64,000 bases of DNA. It comes from Dactylonectria macrodidyma. Taxonomy: Eukaryota > Ascomycota > Sordariomycetes > Hypocreales > Nectriaceae. The stretch is from contig JAGMUV010000020.1 in assembly GCA_020744425.1 (NCBI GenBank), forward strand, positions 310,001 to 374,000. The letters run 5' to 3'. The notes beneath the pieces are model-generated. The model was not told where the DNA came from. It did no database searches and was given only the letters and a program-made list of their open reading frames with translations. Position 1 is the stretch's first letter. Every line of letters begins with the position of its first letter. Shown piece after piece: positions 45,101 through 55,470 of this stretch. The position numbers were made by a program, and so were the translations under genes.

Positions 45101-46143
45101 AGAAATTCCGGCCGAGCCCGCCCATCGGGGCTTTGGAAAATGGCTTCCGCGTGCATGACACATGCCATGCGCAGGTAGACGGCTCCCTGTCCACGGGGTT
45201 TGCCGGCTCTCTCAAAGAGGTTCAGTGCCTCTTCATAGTGTGAACTTGCTGTATCGTTGTGTCTAAGCGTGAACTGCGGTTCGAGCCGATCCCAAGTGCT
45301 GTTACTCCAGCTTAGACCATGGTCCAGCGGCATAAGATTGAGAGCGAGAGGGCTTGTATATGGCGGAGAAAGAATGTGATCGGCTTGCAGAAGTCTGAAA
45401 TTAGCTGCCCCTGCGAGATCGCCCGCCGAGATACATGTCTCATAAAACTGTTGCAGCAACGCAGATATCCCCTCGGTTCCTCCAGCCTGTTGATACTCTG
45501 TTTGAATCCGATCTAGGTAAACCTTGAGTGTAGGAAGCTCCAAAGTAACAGCCAGGGTAGGGGTCTCAGGGGGATAAATTTCCGTCGAGTCGAATGTAAA
45601 ACCCCACGTGCTGTTGGGGTAACTTTGGTTATGGTCGTATGCCTTCCATAGATTGTCGTAGTACCAAAAAGAGCTCCAGATCAAGTTGCTCTCGAGCTCC
45701 TCAACCACGGACCAGCTCGAAGCCCTATTTCTCCGCTCGCTCCTTAGCTGCTGCTTGCTTTCAAACATCTGAAGTTTCGCGTCCCTCAACTGCCCCGACT
45801 GGCTTTCCACGTCCGGCCAAAATCGCAAGATTGCAGGGGCTCTCTTCAGAGACAGCAAGTACGATTGATAAGTCCGACAACGCGAGAGCCAAGCACTGTC
45901 CAATCCGCTCTGTGCCAAACATTGCAAATCCGCCAAATACCTGTCGGCACCGGAAAGATTTCCACGCAATGCATCTTGTATCGCTCTCAGGAGAAGAAGA
46001 GCAGCACGTTCCTCGTTTGTTGGGATGTTGGAAGTGGCGGATTCAAACGCCTGGATCCAGTCTTCAGAATCCTTGAAGTTAGTACGATACTCTTCCGCGA
46101 ATATTGTGCCGCCGAACACCTCGAGCACTTGGGTGAAGTCCAT
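42166..46143 (-). CDS. TPR-CHAT caspase-like protease
   Basis: Single exon, 1325 aa. Residues about 1-900 are helical and TPR-like (for example ERAALLLLRAIQDALRGNLSGADRYLADL; ALNLFERAGKPRGQGAVYLRMACV; AFEWYLATLRLVESQRSQMQDP), as expected for a sensor or scaffold. The C-terminal CHAT domain covers about 960-1320 with FAPSHSFNKFPFSALIFDGE, a catalytic histidine at 1138 (VFIATHG) and a catalytic cysteine at 1177 (FAACVSG), then GNDILGFSHAVLASGASSYL and GGLWNVND. Both dyad residues are therefore present. CHAT domains are caspase/separase-like cysteine proteases. It is divergently transcribed from the gasdermin-like gene 619 bp away, an arrangement reported for fungal gasdermins and their activating proteases. 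Substrate is inferred, not shown. Confidence 0.9.
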   Translation of the reverse strand: MDFTQVLEVFGGTIFAEEYRTNFKDSEDWIQAFESATSNIPTNEERAALLLLRAIQDALRGNLSGADRYLADLQCLAQSGLDSAWLSRCRTYQSYLLSLKRAPAILRFWPDVESQSGQLRDAKLQMFESKQQLRSERRNRASSWSVVEELESNLIWSSFWYYDNLWKAYDHNQSYPNSTWGFTFDSTEIYPPETPTLAVTLELPTLKVYLDRIQTEYQQAGGTEGISALLQQFYETCISAGDLAGAANFRLLQADHILSPPYTSPLALNLMPLDHGLSWSNSTWDRLEPQFTLRHNDTASSHYEEALNLFERAGKPRGQGAVYLRMACVMHAEAIFQSPDGRARPEFLQPTLGSLNNAHDLFRGDFTNTQLVAGHRLLLDIATGCDSSDLVERATNLGSWGLQADNNSVSRFIGLLVLRFGRKLYAEKGSTDAALKCCACAKACFRGLGDKVLELHALVAHAELQRDCGNLGVARVLADQGRQLFPQSLAQLDSLIEAVSGKTCAPDAQTIQFMKTNYHQGFNRVMNSIEQSSTSAFASRGAHQRLTGGSSLPAVVAALARMMSNYPGLSSQFENAIANPAKELGDLQSEYFEVIRQSQEALLQDADADASERIFRDFISSLDNVSGFKSKLLDTLKLATLHHLGEFGRAQSILDSILPVVYGGKASDPFSLPLPSGAALDLRLAEQQRQEGNVKDYIGKCFIAKAWRQGATVLENTRRLFPELLKLENLPKDADNWTLMVWIACIEENNGNLDTAFEWYLATLRLVESQRSQMQDPDARRDVLSTINSGELISGLARIALRFDAIREPEGSRGRLRKWNLPGPTWKDQALLFLEQGRARGLLDLLIMEKKVTREALKAWSDESYRIRLLSESLAPRGDERDKAATDVAERLGVEKTKLSAIQAKLETQSKGIASMLSESGFSSDAEGLYRCIPQDAAVAYITLSREGLLLLGVTCSGIEIVHQSDLTDLEIQKTVLACLKLLGTPKTQGEPPAPAEWMALLEPISAIIVEPLAPLIRRKNHIIFAPSHSFNKFPFSALIFDGEPLFLKAAVSLIPSLCSLQRLVDKQNTSNEIATSVIVKPGVRDGSVGGSPLPFAGIGGVNLGQVFGSTTRNANNVSREEFKDLYQSSDVVFIATHGLHTGTSPWQSSILLQQPFRVLELAELRSKAAIVIFAACVSGLGKETVGNDILGFSHAVLASGASSYLGGLWNVNDLATMLLTHLFCRRLKNCEPGVSFATCWRNAQIELYRMDQRRAIELLEEMGNVWDMEGRKGNILNEIPSWVRSQIDIAIEDIQDMGLDYTHPYFWAPFVLIGHGGLVLHDRD

Positions 46144-46762
46144 TGTAGGGGTTTAGGATTGGCGCGAATATCAGGAAGTTGAATTTGTAAACTCGAAGCT
46201 CTAGACAAGTTCGTGCAGGCCCAGGCGGCTAAGGTGCATGTGGGAGACAACAAGCCGTATCGTCCCCAGCAGGTTGAAATTGCAGAGTTGCGTACTTGTC
46301 AGAGATGATGATCATGTGGTTTAAAATCTTCGAGTGTGTGGCAATATTGGGTAAGTGATAAATTCACACGTATTTGGCCAATTCCTCTGGTTGCCAAAGA
46401 GCTCTTTTGCGGGCTTAGAACTGCTGGGGAGTGGCTGGGCTAGGTGACGTAGGAGAATTGTCATGCAATGCACATTGCCACATGCGGAGGCCGCCACATA
46501 TGCAAAGGCGCCCACCACATTTCAGGAGCTTTTCAGCATGCAGAAGTCTGTCTAGCCCAAAGCCCTCTCGGGTTAGCATCGAACTTTGATATTTCGGCAT
46601 CATCTTGCAGCGAGCTAGGGATTATATGTTGGCTTGGGGGGGTATTAAGGGGCTTGGAAGGTTGGCCTGCTTTCTCTCAAGCCACACTAAGCATCCATAT
46701 ATTAACTAACCTGCGGTCCGTTGCAAAAATATCTAGACTATCAATCTCTATATGCCTGCAAA
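46144..46762. promoter_or_regulatory. Shared divergent promoter of the CHAT and gasdermin-like genes
   Basis: 619 bp lie between the two start codons. AT-rich elements near the right gene include ATATATTAACTAAC (about 46697-46710) and CTATATGCC (about 46748). Otherwise no gene is seen. Sharing one promoter region would allow joint control. Confidence 0.5.
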
Positions 46763-47762
46763 ATGTCTCCCAAAGACGAACCAACATTTTACCTCTATGG
46801 GACGGGATATCATCTAGAGCAGCTTACACTGGGCACGCTTGTATATGGCAATTATGCCCAACCCGATGTTCGATTTTGCACTTTCCCAAGATTGAGGTAA
46901 ATTTCGGTGCCTAGTGATGACGCCTTCTACCAGAGCATGCTAACATGTCTAGCGAGGACGACCTTGACAACACTGAACTGGTGTTCTCACAACCGATCAG
47001 TGGCTCTTTTACTCCTAAATCTAATCGCAAGTTCGGCTTTGGAATCGAAGCCATCGATATGGCCACGATGAACATTGAAATTGCGAGGCAACGAAGCAAA
47101 ATCATTGTCGCTGAAAGCGGTCGCCGTATTACCTTGAAAAAGTGAGTCGCCTGGCAAAGTTTAGTCCTGCTATTAATTGTGAGGATCCGAAAAGCCCGGG
47201 AGCGTTCTTTCTTGAGAGGGTTATCAAAGCGCCAGAGACACGAGACGCCCTGGCTAGATGGCTCACTGTAGCAAGAAGCGCTTACCTAGTGTGGAAGAAG
47301 GTCACACTTTGTAAGCCCAAGATATACTGCGTCACGGGAATATACGAACTCCGAAACGTCCAGGCCAAAACATCCGAAGGAGGAACAGGCTCGTTCACCA
47401 TCGGCTCCGCAGCTCTGGGTGCTGCGGCTGGCATACCCCTAGGAATTACCCTTGGGCCGTTTGAGGGAGGCAAAACACTCGACGTCGACATTTCTATGCC
47501 AGGGCCTAGCGTATGGGCAGCAAGATTTCAACAACTGGATGCCGAGTACATCAAGAAAATAGCAACACAAGAGGTAACACCGCTGCAGACGATTAAGCTT
47601 CGTGCAGACATTACTTTGCCATCTGCGGGGGTCCGAGCAGACGCAGAAGTTGAAGGCGCTGTTGTGAAGATGCGGGGGCCTGAGGAAATGCCAGATGAGG
47701 CGGACGATGTCGTTGACGAACAATATTGGGAGGCATTCAGCAGGGCTGAAAAGCGCCTGTGA
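46763..47762 (+). CDS. Putative fungal gasdermin-like pore-forming protein
   Basis: Model join(46763..46896, 46953..47141, 47195..47762), 296 aa. Exon 1 (MSPKDEPTFYLYGTGYHLEQ) is joined by a 56-nt intron with a GCTAACATG branch. The second intron (53 nt, AAG acceptor) is the only in-frame choice of normal length and gives SGRRITLKNPGAFFLERVI. The pattern LTLGTLVYGNY, then KPKIYCVTGIYELRNV, a Gly-rich hydrophobic run (ALGAAAGIPLGITLG) and VWAARFQQLDAEYI resembles fungal gasdermin-like proteins in length (about 250-300 aa) and beta-strand alternation. The last ~29 residues are an acidic linker plus a short helix, where an inhibitory C-terminal tail would be. Neighbouring the CHAT protease supports the call. 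I rely on recognition, not on a search; another uncharacterised beta-rich fungal family is possible. Confidence 0.6.
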
Positions 47763-49010
47763 TAGAATAGGGCATCTGACGTGGAGAAATTTAGGGAGTT
47801 GGGGTTTGTGTTGCTGACTAGGTATCGTAAGAAAGTAGTAGTGATGAAGAGTGCATCTAGTTGTTGGGAAATGGGAGAAGGCGAATGGCGGAATATGTTG
47901 TTCATTGAACTTTTGTTTGTGCCGATGAATAATCTGCAGAACCAGAGCTTCCACAAAGCTGAGGTAAACTTGGAAATACGGGCTGAGGCTGATTCAAAAG
48001 GTGTGGGAGGGTGCGAGAAGGCAAGATACCCCTCTAATCCAGTCAATGTCGCAAGGGCTTATTCACGATGGGCGTCTGCATTCGTATTTGTAGCAGGCAA
48101 GCCATGGAAAAGATTGTTGTGTTGTCCTATCGAACCCGTGGATTTGCCTTATTCTCTGGAGATTGTGGTTTTCGGTTCGTCCCGCTCGATTGTGGCTGTT
48201 AACCTCCGTCGCGTAACGGAGAACAGAGCGCCAGATGTGTAGGCCTGACCTATCAGTATTCCTTGGAAACTAGGTTCGCACCGGCCATGTGTAGCAGATT
48301 TAACAAGCGCCCCGTCCCGGTCGCTGCCGTTAATGGCAGCGGTTTGTCACCAGTCGCTAAGTATTGGCTCGTTTCTTAGCTTCCTCTCAGCTGCCTCAAG
48401 CGTGGCAGACTCCATCCAATGATTACAGGATGGTCACGCAACTAACTTGAGGCCTGCTAGACTTTGTGACGTGGCTGTTCAGCCAGCCACATTGCCGTGA
48501 GAAGACCTGCGCGCTTTTGCAAGGCCATTAACTATGTCATAAGCTATCAAGAAACCGTTCCGTTGCGGAAGGGCAATCCCTCTCAGGACTAGGACTTGCT
48601 CAGCTCTCACAGTTTTCTTTTCTCCTTCGCGCTATGTCTTTCATCTAGAATCCCTCCTGTGGGGTCTTTGCAATCAAGGTTCTATTCAATTTCAAGAATC
48701 AACCCATCGTAATACATGCCATTAAACCCCATGTAACCGAGAAAGCACTACGGCTTACCCCAGGTCCACAATCTCCGTGGTAGCCTCGACTACCAGGATT
48801 CTAGGCTAGGTCCGCGAACTAAAATCGCATGCAGGCCTCGTCTAGATGACCGAACGGTGCTTGAGATCAAGCAGAAATGTCTATAAACCTATCAAAGCTG
48901 AGACAAAGTATATAAACTCTTCGGCTCGCATCCACATTGACATCATTATCCCAAGCTTTCGTCATCTTGCACTGCCATTTCATACGATAACTTCACAACG
49001 TTCATACAAG
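47763..49010. other. Intergenic, about 1.25 kb
   Basis: A 153-codon plus-strand frame (47781-48242) has no family pattern and is opposed by frames on the other strand, so it is not called. A small palindrome GCTGCC-N6-GGCAGC occurs at about 48325-48342. Nothing else was seen. Confidence 0.4.
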
Positions 49011-50296
49011 TTAGAGAATTACGCACCCCGCCGCCATTGGGCTTCCAACCATGTAGGATGACAAAATCGCAGCCCCGTTCATGGCCATATTCCCTTCTGG
49101 GGGAAAGGGTATGCCCTCTTGTCCATATGTGCCGTTACCGTCAAGCCAATATCTCTTGCCTGGTAGTGGGAAAAGGCCCATTTTGTGCAAATAACTAAGG
49201 TCAGCTGCGTGTATCTCCCGGCCATTGATATACACATTCGTGCTAGAGTAACCAGAAGCGTTCGATGCAAGCGTGCCACCGAGGTTCATCCCAGGAAGAA
49301 TCTGTCCAATACAAGGTCCGCCGTGGGTGCCATAAAGACCAGAACGCGTGTCGTACCTAGCAGGGTTACAAGTTATTAAGCAGAGCGACTTATTGACTCA
49401 GATGGATGGGCGTTACCAGTAATTTCCTGGCACAACTCTTACACCAGCGCTGACTAGTTGGATGTATTGGGCAGTGTCAAGCGGCGCACCATTGACCGTG
49501 ACGCCGTAGGGGGAGGTTATGGGCTGAGCCTGCCGTTGGGGAATGGGAGCAGTATAGGTGGGAGTCGGACTGTTCGCAGTGGGTTCTGAGACATTGTGTG
49601 AGAATTTCATCCCCGCCAAAGTGAAATGGGAGGGCGGTTACGCTGGTAATAGATATAATTGTTGATGGTGTTTGCAAATTGCGGAGCTCTGTGAACTGGG
49701 CTATTTGAGGGCTGGCCAAAGAGCAGCGCGTCGAGACTGGAAGACGCTGGTCTAAACGCAGGCCTTGCCGGAACACTCTCTTCCTCTGGCTCAGCCCACA
49801 GCGGTGTAAGGACGCGTGGCGTACTATGTCCTATGGCAAAAGGTGATCTAGGAATGCGTAGGACTTCCTCAGCTGGCTCGGGGGCTGTGACGTGTGGGGG
49901 GTCAGGCAATGGAGTCGTTGGGATCGGATGCTGAAACGTGTCTGTTAGGAACGGCACCGAAGGTGAAATATCGGTCCTAGGTTGGTAAGTATCTCTGCGA
50001 CTGGCTTTTTCTGTCTCAGGTACAGCCTTGTCAGGGTTGTCTGTTGAGTAGGCCTCAGCAAGATTGTTGATGATGCGATCAGTAGTTACAGCCCGTGGGA
50101 CTATTCGACAATGGGGACAAGATGCGCTTGGACTTGACAGCCAGGTCTTGATGCAGGCGCCACAGTATATGTGCTGGCAGTCGAGGAGCTTGACAGGGTC
50201 AAAGAAGATAGACTGGCAGATCTAAGGAGGCCATGAGTAGTTGTGCAAAGGGTTAGACTATCGTAAACCTACCCCGCAAGTAAGTTCTTGCTCCAT
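49011..50296 (-). CDS. RING-finger protein, probable E3 ubiquitin ligase
   Basis: Model complement(join(49011..49356, 49417..49585, 49642..50221, 50273..50296)), 372 aa. A 24-nt first exon (MEQELTCG) supplies the first RING cysteine; the 51-nt intron follows. The C3HC4 RING spans residues 7-45: C-x2-C (TCGICQSIF), C-x-H (LDCQHIYC), C-x2-C (CGAC) and CPHC. A proline-rich disordered middle (about 60-200) follows. The C-terminal block after PGNYWYDTRSGLYGTHGGPC and GQILPGMNLGGTLASNAS ... VYINGREIHAADL is the conserved tail seen in fungal RING proteins of this type. It would transfer ubiquitin to unknown targets. Exons 2-4 join in frame with normal GT-AG sites. Confidence 0.85.
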
Positions 50297-51398
50297 TTTG
50301 CTGAAGGAAGAACATTTGAAAGATGGCAAGTCATCTGGCAGGAAGTGGATCATGGATCATCTCCAAACATTTTAATACTAACATTTAGTAATCGTGCATC
50401 CCTTTATGTGGTCGACCTTGTAGGGTGCCACGCAATCCTGAAGTGGCGACGGTCACGTTGTGCAGAAAACACGTCTGTGGCGATAGAGTTCCAAGCCACA
50501 GTGACGACAACTCGCCCTTCCTTGATGGAGCGAGCAACTTCTTCATCGTTACGAGCCATAACCAAGCCGGTCTTTACCAGTTCGATGCAGCTGGCAATTT
50601 CCTTGAAGCTAACCTCTAACCGAGTCGGAGGTTCATAATGGGGAAGTAAGTTAACCCAGTTGCAATTCTTAGAGTAGTTACAATTAATTCTACCAAAAGT
50701 ACAAGGGGGAGTTATGAATTATCTCGATGCGCTTTGTCAGGTATGTGAACGAGAGATTGACAAAAGTGACCCAGTTGTGTATAGATATTATGAGTTATTT
50801 CAGCACTTAAAACTGTGTTTTTCCATTGTGCTAGCAAATCGCCCTTGACGAATTGGACAGTAATTCAATAGTTATCACTCGCATTATTCATGAGATTCTT
50901 CGCTGTAAGATATGTTAACCAATTTTTTCAGGGCCGCAGGGTAGGCTGCGAAGTGGAGTACCGTAGGATCGCCAAGCCGGAAGTGCCGGGATTAAGCGGA
51001 GGACCGCAACGAGGACCGTCGGGAGGACCGCAAGGACACGTAAGCACCGCACGGAAAACTCCAAGGACCGCATGGAATGGCTGTGTTGAACGGCGTATCG
51101 AAGATGTTTCACGCCCGCAAATGGGACTCTGGAGCGGATTAGTCACAATCACGTCAACTTGCTATTCCACACCCCACGTCCAGGAGTATAAAACAGCTAG
51201 GCTTATCAGCTGAAAAGAAAAGAAAAGAAAAACTGTTCACGACTTACTATCAGCCAGTACTCAACAGAGCTACAATACCGATCCAACCTTTGTCGAACGG
51301 TTAGTCCCCCAATTGTAAGTCAAGACTGGCTTTTTCCTCCATTAGTTTGTGTCCATATTGACCAAATCACTCAGCTCCACCCCATTCACCGCTTCAAA
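50297..51398. other. Divergent promoter region of the RING and ABM genes
   Basis: Contains a purine-rich (GAAAA)n microsatellite at about 51213-51232 and several GGACCG-type words at 50998-51075, which may be regulator sites. No coding pattern was seen. Confidence 0.4.
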
Positions 51399-52137
51399 AT
51401 GCCTGTCACGGAGCTTCTATTCCCTCAATACAAGCAAGGCCTGAAGACGCTTGCAGGGCTAAAAGAAAACGGCCCTAAAATCTTTGCGACTTTCAAGGGA
51501 GTAGAAGGTCTTCAGTCGGGGTTCAGAGGCCGTTTGCTCGAGGAGAATGGCAACCACATTGACCCGAGCGCCATGAGAAGCGTTCTGATCCTTGGTAAGA
51601 ATGCCCAGTCATCTCGTGCTCAATCACTAGTTGCTCAACGTATCATTAGAGTGGGCCAAGGCATCGCACTTCCACGACTTCTTCCCAAACTCAGATCGAT
51701 TTAAGGGTCTTCTCGAGCTCTTAAAGCCATTGAGTGCGGCTCCAGCGATTCCGATCTTGTTCGAATCTGCCGAATGGTCAACTCCAGGGAGCGCAGCTTC
51801 GAAAATCACACAAATCATCAGAGTTGAGCAGAACAATGCTACCGGCGAGGCATGGGAAAAGCTCAAAGAGTCTATTCAGGAGTTTCCCATCAGCGCACCG
51901 AGTTTTCATCATGCGACTGGGGTGGAAAAGGCCGACGGAACCTTCCTGGGACTGATAGGGTGGAAGAGTTTGGAGGTTCGCATGAGCGACTCGATTAGAA
52001 GGCTTTGAGCTAACTAGATGCAGGACTATGAAAAAGTTGGAAAGCATTCAACTGTCCTTGAACGCATCCAGAAACTGAACGAGAGCGGATCCGTCGACAG
52101 TGTTGTCGCAGAGCTGGAGCAAATCGACACGGCTTAG
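51399..52137 (+). CDS. ABM-like (dimeric alpha/beta barrel) protein
   Basis: Model join(51399..51594, 51650..51975, 52024..52137), 211 aa. Intron 2 begins with a rarer GTTCGC donor but has a clear GAGCTAACTAG branch, and the exons join in frame (GWKSLEDYEKVGKHSTVLERI). Two ferredoxin-like halves are visible: residues about 5-110 (SHFHDFFPNSDRFKGLLELL) and 110-190 (FHHATGVEKADGTFLGLIGW). This build is typical of fungal antibiotic-biosynthesis-monooxygenase-like or stress-response barrel proteins, which act on small aromatic or polyketide compounds or have no known substrate. The neighbourhood (two regulators, an efflux carrier) favours metabolite or detoxification duty, which is inferred. Confidence 0.7.
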
Positions 52138-52332
52138 GGAGTGGGCGGGCTTCTCTCACACCCAGAGTGATCTCACGACATCATTTCAGCCTACGGTCTG
52201 ATTATGCGAACAGAGTTGAATACTGAGTTTTATGGAACATCTGTTTTAGATACTCCGATGTCTGGTCAAGTTACATTGTACAATAGAAGAACGTATATCG
52301 CCAATCATTTCTCCAGGCTTTGACGCAACGGC

Positions 52333-53448
52333 CTAGTCCATCATTGCAATTGAATCATCGTCCGGTATACTAAAGGTATCAACTGATTGGAGCCCTTTGC
52401 AAGCCACAACAATCAACTTCTCAAACGGGTCAAGTCTCCGTGGTGGCGAAGCAAGCCAAAGTGCCGTAAAGTCGGTGTAGGTAATCGTTTCGTCCTCGTG
52501 AGACTGCCGCATAAAATCCTCTTTAGAGTTCCAGAAAGATTGATTCGCTGAAAGAGGCAAGATTGCTAACGTTGGAATCTCAGGGCAGATATCGTGTTTG
52601 AAAATCGTGTCAACGCCAAGGAGAATGAATGCCACTATAACGGTCCTGTGTACCATCTCGGTAAGGATCCAAGTCTTCCAATCTAAGAGATTGTGTCCTA
52701 GATCAGTCTTTGCTCGCTGCAAGAGCTTTAAAGCTCGCACTCTCAAGCCATCCCGTTGCTGTTCCGCAAGCGCTTTCTCTTCGAGTCCGCCGTCGAATAG
52801 CCTTATGGTTCGGTAAAGAATCAATGCCTGCGTGCTTGCTAAGTCTTCAAGGAGCGCCGGATACTGAGGTGTGTTGAATATTTCGGATACTTCAGCATTC
52901 AGTAGTCGAAATACTGTCGGTCGGTTGGTGTCATTCATGCTAGCATATGCAGAGCAGACGCCAAAAGCTGCCCGTATGGGTCGAGGAAATGTGTCTTGGA
53001 TTAGACTCTTGTGAATGAAGGGCGTTTCTATGTCTTGAGCAAAAGCCTTTGGATAGCCTTTTAGCTGCTCTAGGACCCATTTCCAACTTTTTGTTCGCCC
53101 TGTCACGGGCTGGAAATCGCCCAGTGGACCGACCATGTTTGGCACGCTGGCGTTGAGCAACTCTCCCACGAGCCTGGTGTCATTGAGGCTGAAGTCAAGG
53201 AGATCTGGAGAGTATCCAGCCCCTGTCGAGTTGACTGAGATAGATCCGCTCAGTGGCTGGCCATCCGAAACTGCGAGACTATGGCTGGCGCTGTTCTCTG
53301 GCGATTCCGGCGTTCGGAGCGTTCGAGCCGATGAAGAGTAACGGCATTCTCTCTTGTTCCTTTGGCATCGTGTGCAAATGGGATTGACAAGATCACATCT
53401 TCGTCTCCCTTTGAAGCATGCATCGCAAGATTTGCGAGGCATTGGCAT
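52333..53448 (-). CDS. Zn2Cys6 transcription factor (short type)
   Basis: Single exon, 371 aa from ATG 53448 (MPMPRKSCDACFKGRRRCDL); the longer frame starts with TTG. The zinc cluster is C-x2-C-x6-C-x6-C-x2-C-x6-C (CDAC, CDLVNPICTRC, CRY), near the N-terminus. The rest is helical (ALAEQQRDGLRVRALKLLQRAKTDL) without a clear Fungal_trans core, as in many regulators of secondary-metabolite or efflux clusters. It converges with the ABM gene and lies directly downstream of a second Zn2Cys6 gene on the same strand (331 bp). Confidence 0.85.
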   Translation of the reverse strand: MPMPRKSCDACFKGRRRCDLVNPICTRCQRNKRECRYSSSARTLRTPESPENSASHSLAVSDGQPLSGSISVNSTGAGYSPDLLDFSLNDTRLVGELLNASVPNMVGPLGDFQPVTGRTKSWKWVLEQLKGYPKAFAQDIETPFIHKSLIQDTFPRPIRAAFGVCSAYASMNDTNRPTVFRLLNAEVSEIFNTPQYPALLEDLASTQALILYRTIRLFDGGLEEKALAEQQRDGLRVRALKLLQRAKTDLGHNLLDWKTWILTEMVHRTVIVAFILLGVDTIFKHDICPEIPTLAILPLSANQSFWNSKEDFMRQSHEDETITYTDFTALWLASPPRRLDPFEKLIVVACKGLQSVDTFSIPDDDSIAMMD

Positions 53449-53779
53449 ATTGCACGGTATATCTGAATGCAATAATTGTGAATGATTAGTAAGAAGATGT
53501 GGATGAGAAGAAACCCGAAAACACAATTGCTGCGGGGCTCATGATGAGCGATCTGACTGCTGACTAATGGGAGACTGGCTGTGTACATTGATGGAAACAG
53601 ATTATTCGCGCGCCATGTTGTTCGAAACGAGTGGTTACTGACAACTGCAGTCAATCTGAGGTTTGCCCATAGTTCTAGATGTCTCATAGTGGACAGGGCG
53701 AATCACGATGTATGGTGATATTTCCGCCGAAGAAGGGCATTCTTATTGTCTGGGATCAAGATTGTGACCAGGGTTGAAT
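53449..53779. other. Promoter side of the short regulator gene
   Basis: 331 bp between two same-strand regulator genes. No other signal was seen. Confidence 0.4.
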
Positions 53780-55470
53780 CTAAACAAGTAAAAAGTTGAC
53801 TTTTGGGTCTTTTAAAACCTGCAACCAGCTCCGCCTCTCTCCATCCTCCGCAGTGAGCTTCCAGATTATTGGCAGCGTGTCAATGGCAGTATAGACGAAG
53901 CCCCACGGTAGAAAAGTGGCAATTTTCTGCATTCGATCCATGGCCCAAGCCTGTTGTTCGTCTGACTTGGCTAGTGCGCCTGCAATGAAACTTGGCCATA
54001 GTGTTAACTTGAAGTTAAAATCCTCGCTGGGTATTGAGTCCAAGTGAAATGTGAGGTCACGCTGAAATGTCTGCTCAGCATCTGTGGGCAGAAACGCTCT
54101 AGTGGAGGGAACGGCGTAGAGGATGTATAAGCAGCAGGCCATTTGAAACGTGGCACCGGCATTCTTGCGACTTTCGATGGCCATGACCTGGCGGCCCATG
54201 TTTTTGCTTTTGATGTTGCTTGCCCACACGTCGAGGTCGAAAGAGATGGTGCGAGACATCAAGCTGACACCTGCCTCGGTCACCTTGGCTGAAGACTCCT
54301 TGCCGTCATCTTGTTCGTTTGATAGCTGTGCAGCAGCTAACAAGATTTGCAGAATCTCAGCGGGGCAACAGATAAGACTGTTGTCTGCAGCGCAGTGTAT
54401 GGCAGATGCAGCTTGGTCAGTGCGGTGATAGGCTGACAGGACAAGTGCATCCCGTGTGAAGACTGATGCGAAGGTGTAGTACCTAAATATAGTTAATAAG
54501 TCTGTAGGCACAATTAAGATCGAAACTGACATGTAGAAGTCTGATACTATACACTCTATGAAGGTTTCGCTCGTGACAGCAGTTGATGGAAGATGCTCCA
54601 ACAGCCTACCGCAACCTTCGATGTGTGCCTTCCAGCCATGTTTTCCAGATTCAATGCACTCGAGGCTTATGAAGAACACTACAGCTGTGAGAACAATGTC
54701 GCTCCCCACGGTTTCGATGTTTTGAAGCGCCGAGGACAGCAGCCGCAGTGCCTTTTGTTTGGCGGTCAGGGCGTCTATCCGGGCGCGGAGAGATGCTTCC
54801 ATGTTGACATGATCCATGGCGTTTGTGCCCTTGGTCAAACCATACGCTGTAGGTGGTTTTAGTGAGTTCGCCATGTGTGCTGCTGATGAGGCCACAATTA
54901 TGTAGCGAAGAAGCGGATTCGACTTGGTGACTGGGATCAACTGGCGGAACGGATTGTCTGGGAGGTCTACTGCCATCATATCTTGGCATAGACGGTCGGC
55001 ATCTTTGGATATTGAGCAAGGGTGTCAGCCTACAATAAAAGATGGTCTGGTCATAATTGAATAGGTGTTAACTAACAATATGAAACGTAATAGCGATGCA
55101 TGTAATTGTCGTCATTGAAAAGGGGATCAGTCAATATTCGAGGGATGGTGATATTGGCCAGCATTGCGGGCTCTGGTATCCTATCCCAGCTTGTATATGC
55201 TTGCCTGTCTGCCAGGACAACCGAGCTGTCAACAGCAGCAGGTGTTGTGCAACCAAAGGGGGCCGCAAATTCATCAGTAAGCACAGGGATCTTTTTACCA
55301 GCCAACTTCCCACGGCTGGCCACGGCGTCTGTGAACTTGAACTGCGTCCCATACCCGAGACAGACCTGTCCTGAGGTGATGCATTTGCGACAGCTGGGGA
55401 TTGAACGGTCGCAGCGTAGTTTGCGGGGACGACAATTGTGGCAAGCCTTTCTTGGAACCCGAGGGTCCAT
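53780..55470 (-). CDS. Zn2Cys6 transcription factor with fungal-specific TF domain
   Basis: Model complement(join(53780..54482, 54531..55002, 55077..55470)), 522 aa; start ATG 55470 (MDPRVPRKACHNC). The zinc cluster is C-x2-C-x6-C-x5-C-x2-C-x6-C (ACHNCRPRKLRCDRSIPSC). Intron 1 (74 nt) uses an AAG acceptor after a GCTGAC branch, because the nearer TAG acceptor would bring a stop; the join reads RYYVSYYADRLCQDMM. Intron 2 is 48 nt and in frame, so it is easily missed (FYMYYTFASVF after splicing). The C-terminal part (NPFRQLIPVTKSNPLLRYIIVA; VFFISLECIESGKHGWKAHI) is the usual fungal TF regulatory region. It is divergent to the DHA2 carrier at 56150, so that is a likely target. Confidence 0.87.

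Noticed and set aside
47781..48242. 153-codon frame just after the gasdermin-like gene
   Set aside because: No family pattern and overlaps long opposite-strand frames; starts within the likely 3' UTR.
50998..51075. GGACCG-rich direct repeats resembling a small array
   Set aside because: Irregular spacing and units; at best regulator words in a promoter, not a CRISPR or satellite.
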